Below, piece by piece: positions 9,659 to 18,452 of a stretch of 64,000 nucleotides of DNA. The number at the start of each line of letters is the position of its first letter. Position 1 is the stretch's first letter. A model generated the notes under the pieces. That model saw only the letters and a program-made list of their open reading frames with translations. It did not search any database and had not been told where the DNA came from. Origin of the DNA: Planococcus glaciei (GTDB lineage: Bacteria; Bacillota; Bacilli; Bacillales_A; Planococcaceae); assembly GCF_900099655.1 (NCBI RefSeq), contig NZ_FNDC01000003.1, positions 62,001 to 126,000 on the forward strand, written 5' to 3'. The position numbers and the translations under genes were made by a program.

Positions 9659-9746
9659 AACGACGCCCTTTCCTGTTGCAAGTTGTTTCGAGTTTTATAT
9701 AAAAAAGTTCCTTTTAAGGCAAGTTCAGGTTTTTTCAATTATAAGT

Positions 9747-9771
9747 AGAAAAGCTCTCCGGAATGGAGAGC
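9747..9771 (-). terminator. Terminator of rnpB
   Basis: The 7-bp GC-rich stem 9753-9759 / 9765-9771 with a five-base loop is followed on the minus strand by CTTTTCT. It lies just after the 3' end of the RNase P RNA. Confidence 0.75.
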
Positions 9772-9788
9772 CTTTGATAGCAATTTAA

Positions 9789-10187
9789 AGCCAAGAGAAA
9801 TTCTATAAGCCATGTTTTGTTTCCACGTACTCAAACGGCTTGCACCTCGTACTAGTGGACGGCAACCATCTATCTGCATGCTAAAAGCTTGCCTCTTCAT
9901 CCGTTCAATTCCTTCAGAAAAGTGCCCCTACCATAATTTGGGTTTCTCACTCGCGGGGTTTACCTCGTTCCACCTGCATAATTTCTTATGCAGCTCCGTC
10001 ACTGTGGCACCTTCAGGGTATTTCGGCCATATCCGAAGACTTAGGCGTTCTACCCGCCGTCAGCTGTTAAGCTGCCTTAGCTTATTGTTTCGCTAAGCGC
10101 GATCACTACGGCCATCGCAGGTCCGTGTGAGCATGGACTTTCCTCTCCGGCAAAGAGCCGGAGCGATTGCCAGAATTTCCAATGGCT
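9789..10187 (-). ncRNA. rnpB: RNase P RNA, bacterial type B
   Basis: On the minus strand the region shows the conserved RNase P blocks GAGGAAAGTCCATGCTC near the 5' end, GTGCCACAGTGACG, GGTAAACCCC, GAGAAACCCAAATT and ATAGATGGTTGCCG. The 3' region has GTACGAGGTGCAAGCCGTTTG and AACAAAACATGGCTTA. The 5' and 3' ends pair to form helix P1 (GAAATTCT with AGAATTTC). The type B (Bacillus) architecture and the ypsC-rnpB-gpsB context match B. subtilis. The RNA is the catalytic subunit that cleaves tRNA 5' leaders. Ends are set from P1 and the upstream promoter and may be off by a few bases. Confidence 0.96.
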
Positions 10188-10192
10188 TATCA

Positions 10193-10221
10193 AGTATACG
10201 TTATTTCAACAAATAATTCAA
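10193..10221 (-). promoter_or_regulatory. Sigma-A promoter of rnpB
   Basis: On the minus strand TTGAAT (10216-10221) and TATACT (10193-10198) are separated by exactly 17 bases. The predicted start near 10186 coincides with the 5' end of RNase P RNA. The -35 box begins right after the gpsB stop codon. Confidence 0.85.
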
Positions 10222-10226
10222 CGGAT

Positions 10227-10520
10227 TTAATTGTTATTCAATTTGTTGCCGAATACGTGGTTTTCCAAATGAGACAAACGGCGCAAAATATCGAAGTTTG
10301 TCGTGCCTGGAACCGGCGCTGCCTGTTTCCGCGGCGCATCGTCCATTTCTGCACGCAGGCGTTTGTTTTCGTTTTGCAGCTGTTCGATTTTTTTCGTGAA
10401 GATTTCATAGTCTTGAATGATTTCATCCAGGAAATGGTCGACCTCGTCCTGGTTGTAACCGCGCATTCCTGTTTTAAAGTCTCTTTCCAAGATGTCTTTA
10501 GCTGTGTATTTATTGTCCAT
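10227..10520 (-). CDS. gpsB: Cell cycle protein GpsB (DivIVA family)
   Basis: This 97-residue protein has the N-terminal DivIVA-type membrane-binding and coiled-coil region, including the conserved segment [20 protein letters not shown] short linker and a C-terminal helical trimerisation segment ([17 protein letters not shown]) follow. In B. subtilis GpsB shuttles the synthase PBP1 between division septum and side wall; the PBP1 gene ponA lies 5 kb away. AAGGA precedes the ATG. No terminator separates it from rnpB, so read-through is likely. Confidence 0.95.
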   Translation of the reverse strand: MDNKYTAKDILERDFKTGMRGYNQDEVDHFLDEIIQDYEIFTKKIEQLQNENKRLRAEMDDAPRKQAAPVPGTTNFDILRRLSHLENHVFGNKLNNN

Positions 10521-10657
10521 TTTTATCGTCCTTCCATCAGGTAAAACTGAAATTAGTGAGGATTTCCCATCTCTCTAATTGTCCGCTGAACCATTCGAAC
10601 TTGTTAGGCAGTCCATACTGCCCGTTAATCTGGGATAAAAAACCCTTCCTATCGCCA

Positions 10658-10666
10658 ATTATAGCA
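10658..10666 (-). promoter_or_regulatory. Extended -10 promoter of gpsB with a long leader
   Basis: The minus strand reads TGC-TATAAT (10658-10666), a perfect extended -10 box, with no good -35. Transcription would start near 10651 and give a leader of about 130 bases before gpsB. The leader contains a 6-bp hairpin, GGCAGT...ACTGCC. Confidence 0.6.
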
Positions 10667-10685
10667 TATGGCACAATTTTCGTGT

Positions 10686-11933
10686 TTAGTTCTTGGCAAC
10701 TTGGGCATGTTTTTTCCGCTTTTTTTCATCCAGGCGGAACAGCCGCTTTTGAATATCCAATACGAGTGAATTCCGCACCTTTGTATGTTCGCTCGCTTGC
10801 TTTGCAAAACCCGCCATCGTGATGGCTTTGTCCAAATCGCCGAGCTGGTGTTCATATAATTTGGCTGCATGGATCCAGGCCTCGACTTCCACCGAACCGC
10901 GCAAATGCGGCGCCGCCTCTTTAAACAGCCGGACCGCTTCGTCGTACTGCCCGCTCCGTTTTTTCTGGATCGCCAAAAAATAGCGTGCCATGGCGGCGGA
11001 ACTTCCCCGTTCTTGCGTAACGTGTTCCAAATACGTGGCGCTTTGGTCAAACTGCTTTAAATCGGCATACCATTTTCCGATATTGGTATACGCGCCGCTG
11101 GTCTCGGAAACCAAATCTTCCCGCAGCAAGTCGGACGACAGGACATACAGCGACACAAGCGACAAGATGTCCAGCTCGTTATGGAACAAAACTTTTGCCA
11201 ACCCATCGGGATAGCCGCTTTTTACGGCATCGAGGTAAATCGGCGGAATCAAATAGCCCGGTACATCGCCTTCCCGGACAAACCCCAGTTTTTCCGCTTC
11301 GATCGTACTCAGCTTCATCCGTTCCAGTTCGTTTTTCCAGATCCGTTTCGTCCCATGGAACAAGTCGATTTGCAGCGGCGCCGGCAATTTCGGCAGGACT
11401 TGGCGGTGCATCGTCCACCTGGACATCAATTGCGGCCAGTCGAAGCTTTTTCCGTTATACGAAAAGATGATCGGTTCCTCATCGCGCCATAAGCCCGTTT
11501 CGTAAAGAAAAGCAGCTTCGTGGGAAGGGTCCGGCATAATGTATTGGGTCATTTCAAAATGGCCGTCTTTCTGGACCAATAAGCCAATCAGGAAGATATA
11601 CGCGCCTGTCCCGCTCAGGCCGGTCGTCTCCGTGTCGAAAAACACAATCGGAGTTCCCGGCTTCAGCTTGAACGGATGCTCAAAAGGCACTTGTTCCCAG
11701 GCCGCCAGCACCCGGTTCAACTCGCCGAGCTCGACCTTGCCGTGCTGGTGCGTTAAGGGATAACGGATTTTCTTTTCGTAGACAAAGCCGAATTTGTTTT
11801 CTTTCAGCTCGAGACCGATATTGCCCCATTCTTTTTCAAAAAGCGGCCGTGCTGCCGCTTTTGGGGCCTGCTTTTTGGCTGGCTGTTTTTTCAGCATGCC
11901 TTTCATTTGCAATAACTTGCTTTCAAACGACAT
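10686..11933 (-). CDS. mrfB: MrfB (YprB), DEDD-type exonuclease with helical repeats
   Basis: The 415-residue protein carries an RNase H-like 3'-5' exonuclease domain with the DxE motif FFDTETTG (D100, E102), and a helical, TPR-like C-terminal region rich in KLYEHQLGDLDKA-type repeats. In B. subtilis MrfB works with the helicase MrfA in a UvrA-independent repair pathway for mitomycin C lesions; MrfB is the proposed nuclease. It starts seven bases after the mrfA stop, so both are made from one transcript. Confidence 0.9.
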   Translation of the reverse strand: MSFESKLLQMKGMLKKQPAKKQAPKAAARPLFEKEWGNIGLELKENKFGFVYEKKIRYPLTHQHGKVELGELNRVLAAWEQVPFEHPFKLKPGTPIVFFDTETTGLSGTGAYIFLIGLLVQKDGHFEMTQYIMPDPSHEAAFLYETGLWRDEEPIIFSYNGKSFDWPQLMSRWTMHRQVLPKLPAPLQIDLFHGTKRIWKNELERMKLSTIEAEKLGFVREGDVPGYLIPPIYLDAVKSGYPDGLAKVLFHNELDILSLVSLYVLSSDLLREDLVSETSGAYTNIGKWYADLKQFDQSATYLEHVTQERGSSAAMARYFLAIQKKRSGQYDEAVRLFKEAAPHLRGSVEVEAWIHAAKLYEHQLGDLDKAITMAGFAKQASEHTKVRNSLVLDIQKRLFRLDEKKRKKHAQVAKN

Positions 11934-11940
11934 CGGCCCT

Positions 11941-14211
11941 TCACTCCCCTCTGCGAAGCTCGTTCAACAGCTTGATGACATGGCTCTTCATGCTGACGGC
12001 GGCGTCTTGTGCACCGATGCACGACGGACAGCCATCGAGGCACGGACATTCCGAAATATGCTGCTGCGCTTTGTCGAGCAGCGGCTGCCATAAATCATAG
12101 ATCCGTTCACTGATGCCGATGCCGCCGGGATATGAATCGTGGATGAAAAATGACGGCAGATCGTTATGGGTCGATTTCACTTGCGGCACGACGTGGACAT
12201 CCCGCCGGTCGCATTGCACAAAAATCGGGATGAACGACTCGATGGCATACGCCGCTCCGGTCATCGTATCCGACAATTCCGAGTCGCTGAAGCCTTCGAG
12301 TTTGGTGAAACTCAGCCAAGTCGAAGAAGTATGCAGTTCTTCGGCAGGCAGTGAAATCGGTCCGGACCCGATATTGTCATGCGAATCAAATCGGATCTTC
12401 TTGAAAATCGTCGGCATCGCCAGCACTGCAATATCGCCGTACTGGACGTCTGCTTCATGCAGTTTTTTCGTTTTGTCTTCACTCATCACTTTCAGCTCGA
12501 TCGCCAGGTTGGCGTCCGTAAAATAATCGACGTCCACTTCCCGGACATACGCCTTTTTCTCTTCCCAGTCCAAAATCTCGACTTGGAACTGCGTGCCTTG
12601 GTGCAGGTAAATCGCTTCTTCGTGAAGTAAAGTCAATGCGCTGAAGCGGTCCATTTCACCGATGACCCGTGTATCCGCCGGAACGGACTGGTCGATGATC
12701 ACGACGTTTTCCTGCGATGCTGACCGCAGTGAAATGTCATGCGCCGGGAAACGGTCGCTCATCCAGTGCCAGCGGTCCGAGGTCCGTACGAGCACCCCTT
12801 GCTCCTGCAAATATTCCAGCAATTCCTGCACGTCAAATTCACCGTATTGATCGTCCGTCCGAAACGGCAATTCAAACGAAGCACATTTCAAATGGTCCAT
12901 CAGGATGATGATGTTTTCCGGATGGATGCGCGCTTCTTCCGGCGACTGGTCGAGCAGGTATTCAGGATGGTTGATGATGTACTGGTCCAGCGCAGTCGAC
13001 TGGGCCACGTACACAACCAGCGATTCATCCTGCCGTCTGCCTGCGCGTCCGGCCTGCTGCCAGGCGCTTGCGATATTCCCCGGATAGCCCGTCATGATGC
13101 AAGCCTGCAGCTGTCCGATGTCCACACCGAGTTCCAAGGCGTTGGTCGAGACGACGCATTTAATGGTTCCATCGCGCAGCCCTTTTTCAATGGCCCGCCG
13201 CTCTGTCGGCAAATAGCCGCCGCGGTAGCCTTTGATCGAGTCGTCCTGCAGTTTGGTTTTGGTGATGGCCTGCAAATACGTGACCAGCATTTCCACCCGT
13301 ACACGGCTTTTTGCAAAGACGATCGTCTGGATACCTTGTTTGACTAGATGGGTCGCCAAATCACGCACTTCGAGAACGGCGCTTCTGCGCACCCCGAACG
13401 TCGGGTGGATAATCGGCGGATTGTAGAAGACGATGTGCTTCTTGCCGGCAGGCGCACCGTTCCGGTCAATCAGCACATGCTCGGTATTTGTCAGGTTTTC
13501 CGCCAGTTCTTTTGGATTGGCGATCGTTGCCGACGTACAAATAAAGACCGGATTGCTGCCGTAGAATTCACAGATGCGCTTTAAGCGGCGAATCACATGT
13601 GCCACATGTGTACCGAAAACGCCTTTATACGTATGAAGCTCGTCAATCACTATATAATGAAGGTTTTCAAAAAGCGATACCCATTTCGTGTGGTGCGGCA
13701 AGATGGCGGAATGCAGCATATCGGGATTGGTCATGACAATCTGACCGGCTTTTCTAACTTTCGTGCGGATGGACGGCGAGGTGTCGCCGTCGTATGTGTA
13801 AGACAAAATATCCTGCTCGGTTTTCTCGATCAAATCGTGCAAATCACTTTTCTGGTCCTGGGCAAGCGCTTTGGTCGGAAACAAATACAAAGCTCTTGCA
13901 CCCGGGTCGTTCAGGATTTTATGGAGCACCGGCAAGTGGTAGCAGTATGATTTGCCGGAAGCAGTCGGCGTAACGGCTGTAAACGATTGGCCGCTTTCCG
14001 CCAGATCAAACGCTTCCCGCTGATGCGTATACAGCTGTTCAATGCCTTTTTTGCGCAGTGCCGCTTTTAAGCTGTCGTGCATGGCAGGCGGAAAATCGGC
14101 ATAGGCTGCCGGCTTTTCTTTGATGGTATGCCAGTGTTCGATCCGCTCCATCATGTCGGGTTCGGTTTTCCACTCATTCAAGAGTTCAGGCAGTTTCTTT
14201 TTTCGGATCAT
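11941..14211 (-). CDS. mrfA: MrfA (YprA), DExH helicase for mitomycin lesion repair
   Basis: The 756-residue superfamily 2 helicase has Walker A PTASGKS (GKS at 86-88), a DELH box near residue 190 and motif VI QQAGRAGRRQDES. A C-terminal domain carries four clustered cysteines, CPCLDGCPSC, that bind zinc in characterised MrfA. The family acts with MrfB on DNA crosslinks and adducts independently of nucleotide excision repair. The start codon overlaps the yppE stop (ATGA), giving tight coupling to that gene. Confidence 0.92.
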   Translation of the reverse strand: MIRKKKLPELLNEWKTEPDMMERIEHWHTIKEKPAAYADFPPAMHDSLKAALRKKGIEQLYTHQREAFDLAESGQSFTAVTPTASGKSYCYHLPVLHKILNDPGARALYLFPTKALAQDQKSDLHDLIEKTEQDILSYTYDGDTSPSIRTKVRKAGQIVMTNPDMLHSAILPHHTKWVSLFENLHYIVIDELHTYKGVFGTHVAHVIRRLKRICEFYGSNPVFICTSATIANPKELAENLTNTEHVLIDRNGAPAGKKHIVFYNPPIIHPTFGVRRSAVLEVRDLATHLVKQGIQTIVFAKSRVRVEMLVTYLQAITKTKLQDDSIKGYRGGYLPTERRAIEKGLRDGTIKCVVSTNALELGVDIGQLQACIMTGYPGNIASAWQQAGRAGRRQDESLVVYVAQSTALDQYIINHPEYLLDQSPEEARIHPENIIILMDHLKCASFELPFRTDDQYGEFDVQELLEYLQEQGVLVRTSDRWHWMSDRFPAHDISLRSASQENVVIIDQSVPADTRVIGEMDRFSALTLLHEEAIYLHQGTQFQVEILDWEEKKAYVREVDVDYFTDANLAIELKVMSEDKTKKLHEADVQYGDIAVLAMPTIFKKIRFDSHDNIGSGPISLPAEELHTSSTWLSFTKLEGFSDSELSDTMTGAAYAIESFIPIFVQCDRRDVHVVPQVKSTHNDLPSFFIHDSYPGGIGISERIYDLWQPLLDKAQQHISECPCLDGCPSCIGAQDAAVSMKSHVIKLLNELRRGE

Positions 14212-14573
14212 GTTTCTTCGCTCTTTTCATCGATCGCCAGCATAAAGGTCTGCAGCGTATACTGCGCCGCCTGGATGGTCTGGATAAAGCGCTTTTTGCT
14301 CGTTTCTTTGTAAAAACTTTGCACAAAAAACTGGGCCATCCCTTCTGCCGCATTATCGATCTGTGGTTTGTGTACATATTTCGGCCGTTCCTGCTGAATA
14401 TATAAAAGCGATTCTTTTTGCCATTCATTTATCTTTCCGTGCCAATAATCTGCGTATGGTTTTACCTCTTTATAAAAATCCGGAACCGCATCGCGCTCAC
14501 GCATATCGTAGAAACGGTCCAGGCATTTTCCGCATTCATCATGTAATACGGAAGAGAGTTCTCTTACTGTCAT
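14208..14573 (-). CDS. yppE: YppE family protein (DUF1798)
   Basis: This small helical protein of 121 residues belongs to the YppE/DUF1798 family, which has no assigned function. The segment KPYADYWHGKINEW and the C-terminal MAQFFVQSFYKETSKKRF are typical. The start at 14573 is preceded by GGAGGG at seven bases; an upstream in-frame ATG would place that site inside the coding region. Its stop overlaps the mrfA start, so it forms an operon with mrfA-mrfB. This makes a role linked to DNA repair possible, but that is inference. Confidence 0.8.
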   Translation of the reverse strand: MTVRELSSVLHDECGKCLDRFYDMRERDAVPDFYKEVKPYADYWHGKINEWQKESLLYIQQERPKYVHKPQIDNAAEGMAQFFVQSFYKETSKKRFIQTIQAAQYTLQTFMLAIDEKSEET

Positions 14574-14858
14574 ATAGCGTCCCTCCATTGCCATAAGTTT
14601 ATCATATAAGCGAAAACCGTACGAACATTACTGCACGCTTCCGGCAGCAGTAATATTCGCTGTGTTTTTCACCAAAAGCAGTTTCCCGCTTTTTTCACCA
14701 GCCAACTAAAATGAAAGGTTCCCTGTCGAACAGATATTCTTTTCATTTGGCATAAGTTTGTGAATCGGCTATCATTAGACTAGCAAATTTGAAACTTTTT
14801 AACTTATTCATCGTCTTAGTGCTTGTGATATGATAAGGTAAGCGAGGTGTATCACAAA
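14574..14858. promoter_or_regulatory. Divergent control region yppE-mrfAB / recU-ponA
   Basis: This 285-base gap separates two divergent operons. For recU a TATGAT -10 lies at 14829-14834, about 25 bases before the start. On the other strand a TATGAT box lies just upstream of yppE. Neither has a convincing -35. An 8-bp inverted repeat (ATTACTGC...GCAGTAAT) lies near 14626-14653. I see no SOS-type GAAC-N4-GTTC box. Confidence 0.4.
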
Positions 14859-15455
14859 ATGGCAATTAATTATCCAAATGGCAAGAAGTTTGTTCCTCCA
14901 AAAGAAAAGCCGGTGAAAGCAAAAAAAAAGGATTTTTCTTTCAGCAACCGGGGCAAAACGCTTGAGGATGAATTGAACGAAACCAACGATTATTATCTGC
15001 AATTGGGTCTTGCAGTTATCCACAAAAAACCCGTCCCCGTCCAGATTGTTAAAGTCGAGTATCCATCCAGAAGCGCCGCCGTCATACGGGAAGCTTATTT
15101 CCGGGCTCCGTCTACTACGGATTACAATGGCGTCTGGAACGGCAGGTATGTCGATTTCGAAGCGAAAGAGACCGAAAACAAAACGTCTTTTCCTTTGAAA
15201 AACATCCATGACCACCAAATCCACCATATGTCCCAAGTGGTGAAGCATCAAGGATTGGCATTTTTAATTATCCGTTTTTCTTCGCTTGAGCGTTATTTCA
15301 TTATGCGCTTTGAAGCTTTGGAAATCTTTTGGAACCGGATGATCACCGGTGGCAGGAAATCTATTTCCTTAGAGGAAATCGAAGATACCGCAGTCGAAAT
15401 CATGCCCGGAGCCTTTCCGCGCATCGATTATTTGCCCGTACTGCAAAATCTGTAA
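14859..15455 (+). CDS. recU: Holliday junction resolvase RecU
   Basis: RecU cuts four-way DNA junctions and directs RecA in homologous recombination and chromosome segregation. The 198-residue product has a basic N-terminal arm (KPVKAKKKDFSFSNRGK) and the nuclease core with the metal-binding NGRYVDFEAKET segment (D, E and K of the restriction-enzyme-like fold). An in-frame GTG four codons upstream overlaps the GAGGTG ribosome site, so I use the ATG at 14859. recU-ponA is a conserved pair in Firmicutes. Confidence 0.94.
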   Translation: MAINYPNGKKFVPPKEKPVKAKKKDFSFSNRGKTLEDELNETNDYYLQLGLAVIHKKPVPVQIVKVEYPSRSAAVIREAYFRAPSTTDYNGVWNGRYVDFEAKETENKTSFPLKNIHDHQIHHMSQVVKHQGLAFLIIRFSSLERYFIMRFEALEIFWNRMITGGRKSISLEEIEDTAVEIMPGAFPRIDYLPVLQNL

Positions 15456-15488
15456 AAGAAAGCATATTTAGAAAGTGAGGAACCGATT

Positions 15489-18251
15489 GTGAGCGAAAAA
15501 CCCCTTTCACGCGAACAGCGTAGAAAAGCAATCGAACAACAGAAAAAAGCAAGCAAAAAACAAGCCCCGAAAAAACCGAAGAAAGCGTCAGGCGGCGTCA
15601 GCTGGTTCAAACGCATTTTATTGGCTGTCGTAGCGATAGGCGTATTCGTCCTGCTATGCGGAATCGGCTTATTTGCGTTTTACGCCAGCAGCGCCCCTGA
15701 ACTTGATGAGGAATTGCTGCGCGACCCGATCAGCCCGACCTTTATCGCAGCTGACGGCGAAACGGAAATTCCCTATATAACGGCTGAAAACCGGACGCAT
15801 GTGGACTACAAGGATATTCCAAAAGTGATGGAAGATGCTATTCTTGCTACGGAAGACAACCGTTTCTACGAGCACTCCGGAATTGACGTGATCCGCCTCG
15901 GCGGTGCCGTCATCGCAAACATCACCGGCGGGTTTGGTTCGCAGGGTGCTAGTACCATTACCCAGCAAGTGATCAAAAACTCCTTCCTATCGAATGACAA
16001 AACTTTGAAACGGAAAGCCCAGGAAGCCTATCTTGCTTTCAAGCTTGAACGTGCCTATACAAAAGAAGAAATCTTCGAGATGTATTTCAATAAAATTTTG
16101 ATGTCCGGCAACACTTACGGGTTCGGAACTGCTGCTGAAACGTTTTACGGCAAGCCGGTCAGCGAACTCGAATTGCATGAAGCAGCCCTTCTTGCAGGGA
16201 TGCCGCAAAGTCCGAACGGCTACAACCCGTTCAAAAATCCGGAACGTGCTGAAAAAAGACGCAATGTCGTTTTGAGCCTGATGGACCAGCACGGCAAAAT
16301 TACAACAGCTGAGAAAGAACAAGCGCAAGCAGCATCCGTTACGGATTCTCTTGTTCCTGAAAACCAGCGCGCTGCCACTGTCGACAACGGCGAATACACA
16401 GCGTTCATGGAAATGGTTGAAGACGAATTGGATTCCCTTGAAGGCGATTATGCGTTGGATGATGGCTTGACCATTTACACGACGCTTGATCCTTCAGTTC
16501 AAAAAACAGTAAACGAAACCATGTCGTCTGAATTGTTCTTCGACGACAAAGTGCAGTCTGGCTTGACTGTCGTGGATACAAAAACAGGTGCGATCCGAGC
16601 AATCGGAGCCGGCCGTGATTACAGCGGAGATGTCCGCATCAATTATGCAACAGCGAAAGACCGTGCTGTCGGTTCGACGATCAAGCCTTTGATCGATTAT
16701 GGCCCAGCCATCGAATACTTGGACTGGTCGACAGGCGAAACGATTGTGGATGAGCCTTATTCTTACGAAAGCGGCCAGAAAATCCGCAACGTCGACGGCG
16801 ATTTCCTTGGAACGATGACCATCCGGGAAGCGCTATACCGCTCACGCAACATTCCGGCTGTAAAAACGCTCCAGGAAGTCGGAACGGAAAATGCAGCCAA
16901 GTTCACGAAAAAAATTGGCCTTGATCTCGAAAATGTCTATGAATCCACTGCCTTGAGTGCAGACAATATTTCAACAGTCGAAATGGCCGGTGCATTTGCC
17001 GCATTCGGCAATGGCGGTGTCTACACAAAACCGCATACGATTACGAAAATCGTTTTCCGCGATGGCACGACTGAACAAGTGGTGAAACCGGAATCGGTTC
17101 CGGCAATGAAAGACAGCACGGCTTACATGGTCACGGATATGCTGAGAGATGTAGTCGATCCGAACCTCCGTGGTTCAACCGGCAAGGAAGCAGCCATCAG
17201 CGGCTTGGATCTTGCAGGGAAAACCGGGACATCGAACTACACGGAAAAAGAATTGAACGACTATGGCCTGGATGCTTCGTCTGCACCGGATATCTGGTTT
17301 GCAGGATATTCACCTAAATACTCAATTTCCGTCTGGAGCGGTTATCCCACACGGAAAGTCGGCATCGACACAGCGTCAAATGAACGCCTGATTTCCCAGC
17401 GCATCTTTAAAGAGGTCATGCTCGGAATTTCAAGCAACTCCGGACAATTCGAAAAACCGGATTCTGTCGTCGAACTTCAAGTCGAAGCAGGAAGTTCCCC
17501 TCTTAAACTGGCAAGCGCTTATACGCCATACAGCTTAAGAAGAACGGAATTGTTCGTCCGTGGTTCAGAACCGAACCAAGTTTCACAAAGATATGTCAAA
17601 GAAGACCTGGATACCCCATCCGGCTTGCGAGCAAGTGTCGATGGCAATACAGCCAACTTGTCATGGAATTACGATGACACAGATGGCGTTGCCTTTAGAG
17701 TGACTGTCGAAGTCGATGGCAACCGTTCGACGCTTGATACAACCAGCAGCCAAAGCTATTCATACAGTGGGCTTGAAGCGGGCAAAACTTACACGTTCCG
17801 TGTAACGGCAGTCAGCAACAACGATGCCAGCGACCCTGCTTCCGTTAGAGTCTCCATCGCTGCTCCTGAAGAGCCGGAAGAAGAACCGGCCGAGGAACCA
17901 ACTGAAGAGCCGGCTGAACCGGAAGAACCGGTTGAAGAACCGGCTGAAGAACCGGCTGAAGAAGAGCCTGCTGAAGAGCCAACCGAACCGGAGGAACCGG
18001 CTGAAGACGAAGAACAGCCTGAACAACCGGCCGATGACGAAGGCAATGGCAACGGTGAAAACGAAGGCAATGGAAACGGGAATGGCAATGATGGCAATGG
18101 CAATGGTAACGAAGGCGGCGGAAATGGTAATGGAAATGGAAATGGAAACGGCGAAGGCGGCGAAACTCCTCCTCCTGCTGATGGCGGCGAAGGCGACGCC
18201 AACCCTGCTTCTGTGCCACCCGCTGATGAAACCGAACAACCACAACCGTAA
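15489..18251 (+). CDS. ponA: Class A penicillin-binding protein PBP1 (PonA)
   Basis: This bifunctional peptidoglycan synthase has 920 residues. A basic cytoplasmic N-terminus is followed by a membrane helix (about 40-66). The glycosyltransferase 51 domain contains ATEDNRFYEHSG near 120 and GASTITQQ. The transpeptidase domain has GSTIKP (active serine near 395), SRN and KTGTSN (near 578). A fibronectin type III-like domain covers about 705-790, and the last 125 residues are an acidic Glu-Pro-rich stretch ending in a Gly-Asn-rich tail. Translation begins with GTG behind GTGAGGAA. It is the partner of GpsB in the same window. Confidence 0.95.
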   Translation: MSEKPLSREQRRKAIEQQKKASKKQAPKKPKKASGGVSWFKRILLAVVAIGVFVLLCGIGLFAFYASSAPELDEELLRDPISPTFIAADGETEIPYITAENRTHVDYKDIPKVMEDAILATEDNRFYEHSGIDVIRLGGAVIANITGGFGSQGASTITQQVIKNSFLSNDKTLKRKAQEAYLAFKLERAYTKEEIFEMYFNKILMSGNTYGFGTAAETFYGKPVSELELHEAALLAGMPQSPNGYNPFKNPERAEKRRNVVLSLMDQHGKITTAEKEQAQAASVTDSLVPENQRAATVDNGEYTAFMEMVEDELDSLEGDYALDDGLTIYTTLDPSVQKTVNETMSSELFFDDKVQSGLTVVDTKTGAIRAIGAGRDYSGDVRINYATAKDRAVGSTIKPLIDYGPAIEYLDWSTGETIVDEPYSYESGQKIRNVDGDFLGTMTIREALYRSRNIPAVKTLQEVGTENAAKFTKKIGLDLENVYESTALSADNISTVEMAGAFAAFGNGGVYTKPHTITKIVFRDGTTEQVVKPESVPAMKDSTAYMVTDMLRDVVDPNLRGSTGKEAAISGLDLAGKTGTSNYTEKELNDYGLDASSAPDIWFAGYSPKYSISVWSGYPTRKVGIDTASNERLISQRIFKEVMLGISSNSGQFEKPDSVVELQVEAGSSPLKLASAYTPYSLRRTELFVRGSEPNQVSQRYVKEDLDTPSGLRASVDGNTANLSWNYDDTDGVAFRVTVEVDGNRSTLDTTSSQSYSYSGLEAGKTYTFRVTAVSNNDASDPASVRVSIAAPEEPEEEPAEEPTEEPAEPEEPVEEPAEEPAEEEPAEEPTEPEEPAEDEEQPEQPADDEGNGNGENEGNGNGNGNDGNGNGNEGGGNGNGNGNGNGEGGETPPPADGGEGDANPASVPPADETEQPQP

Positions 18252-18255
18252 AACA

Positions 18256-18294
18256 CAAAAAGCGCAACTGCACTCAGCAGTCGCGCTTTTTTTT
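18256..18294 (+). terminator. Terminator of recU-ponA
   Basis: A 15-bp hairpin with one mismatch (AAAAAGCGC arm, GCGCTTTTT arm) and a long T run lies five bases after the ponA stop. With A runs before and T runs after it, it could work in both directions. Confidence 0.9.
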
Positions 18295-18307
18295 CGTCTT
18301 CAGGCAA

Positions 18308-18412
18308 GTTGATCGAAAACATCCTGAAGTTGCTCGTATGTTCAAGAAAGTTGCTCGTATACTGGTTGTAGTTGCCCGTAAATCGAGCAGAGTTGCTCGT
18401 ATCCTTAAGGCA
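18308..18412. repeat. 21-nt tandem array (type GTTGCTCGTAT)
   Basis: Five contiguous units of exactly 21 bases start at 18308, 18329, 18350, 18371 and 18392. Units 2, 3 and 5 begin GTTGCTCGTAT; unit 4 has GTTGCCCGTAA and unit 1 GTTGATCGAAA. The remaining ten bases of each unit are not conserved. The array lies between the converging terminators of ponA and ypoC. It shares period and partial core with the array at 4829-4933. Confidence 0.8.
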
Positions 18413-18414
18413 TA

Positions 18415-18452
18415 CAAAAAAGCCGGAGGCCTGCAGCAGGCTTCCGGCTTTT
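18415..18452 (-). terminator. Terminator of the nth-ypoC transcript
   Basis: A stem of about 14 or more base pairs (AAAAGCCGGA arm, TCCGGCTTTT arm) with one G-T pair lies at the ypoC stop and is followed on the minus strand by a T run. Confidence 0.85.

Noticed and set aside
9812-10096. Plus-strand frame in the ypsC-gpsB gap
   Set aside because: It lies wholly within the RNase P RNA, whose conserved blocks explain the sequence.
17760-18322. Long open frames on the minus strand opposite the ponA 3' end
   Set aside because: They are reverse-strand readings of the repetitive Glu-Pro and Gly-Asn codons of ponA, with Ser-Gly or Phe-Arg repeats and no ribosome site.
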